Assembly (NCBI GenBank): GCA_002320455.1
Contig: DCKU01000004.1
Coordinates: forward strand, 1-14,519
Direction of reading: 5' to 3'
DNA length: 14,519 nt
Source of the DNA: Salinisphaera sp. UBA1666
GTDB taxonomy: Bacteria > Pseudomonadota > Gammaproteobacteria > Nevskiales > Salinisphaeraceae
The translations under genes and the position numbers were made by a program. The stretch's first letter is position 1. Every line of letters begins with the position of its first letter. Shown piece after piece: positions 14,425 through 14,519 of this stretch. The notes below the pieces were generated by a model. That model did not search any database and was not told the DNA's origin. It saw nothing but the letters and a program-made list of their open reading frames with translations.

Positions 14425-14497
14425 TGTTTCAAGCAGTCCTGAGTCTAACCATAATCTCCGACCAATAGCGAGCCGGACGCGCTGCCGGGCAGGCTTC

Positions 14498-14519
14498 CTA
14501 GGGAAGCTCTGCACAACCT
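14498..14519 (+). mobile_element. Possible end of an IS5-family insertion sequence, cut by the window edge
   Basis: CTAG (14498-14501) is followed by GGAAGCTCTGCACAAC running to the window end. IS5-group elements duplicate a 4-base YTAR target, often CTAG, and begin with GGAAG-type inverted repeats. Only about 18 bases of the would-be element are inside the window and no transposase is visible. The same bases also form a short palindrome (14493-14507, GCTTCC/GGAAGC), so another explanation is possible. Confidence 0.22.

Noticed and set aside
12834..14468. 544-codon open frame on the plus strand, antisense to the pnt operon
   Set aside because: It covers three clearly identified transhydrogenase genes. 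Its translation is low-complexity (His, Gly, Asp, Arg-rich) without recognisable domains, typical of the antisense frame in GC-rich coding DNA.
1..14519. CRISPR array, prophage, defence system, tRNA or rRNA genes
   Set aside because: No regularly spaced repeats, no phage or defence proteins among the real genes, and no tRNA-like or rRNA-like sequence in the spacers I read.

Overview
This window looks like ordinary core chromosome from a GC-rich gammaproteobacterium. The priA-argS-SPOR gene order is of the kind seen in Pseudomonas and relatives. UvrD and the peptide ABC ATPase read as gammaproteobacterial, and many proteins are acid-rich (ArgS, PntA, UvrD). A halotolerant genus such as Salinisphaera would fit, but that is a guess from composition and gene order, not a search result. 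I see no prophage, CRISPR array, toxin-antitoxin or defence locus, and no tRNA or rRNA gene. No stretch over 300 bases lacks a gene; the longest gap is 223 bases, in front of priA.

Layout, left to right. A YbhP-like endonuclease/exonuclease/phosphatase-fold protein (-) diverges from a solitary OppF-type peptide-transporter ATPase (+). That ATPase converges on a small RRM RNA-binding protein (-) with a strong intrinsic terminator; upstream of it on the same strand is an M48 metalloprotease lipoprotein (-). The M48 gene diverges from uvrD (+), whose promoter-like sequence almost touches its ATG. uvrD converges, with 10 bases between stops, on the minus-strand block priA-argS-SPOR/FtsN-like. Upstream of priA is a 223-base spacer with two consensus DnaA boxes flanking an AT-rich segment, then a Nudix hydrolase (-). 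The right end holds a three-gene proton-translocating transhydrogenase operon, pntA-pntAB-pntB (-), with an intrinsic terminator and a structured leader.

How the genes fit together. Four genes concern information processing (uvrD, priA, argS, the RRM protein), two the cell envelope (M48 lipoprotein, SPOR protein) and three redox balance (the pnt operon, which makes NADPH using the proton gradient). The Nudix protein probably cleans up CoA or nucleotide derivatives. There is no single novel multi-gene system here. The signals most worth a second look are non-coding: the DnaA boxes before priA, an attenuator-like hairpin before pntA, a near-leaderless uvrD start, and a possible insertion-sequence end at the right edge.
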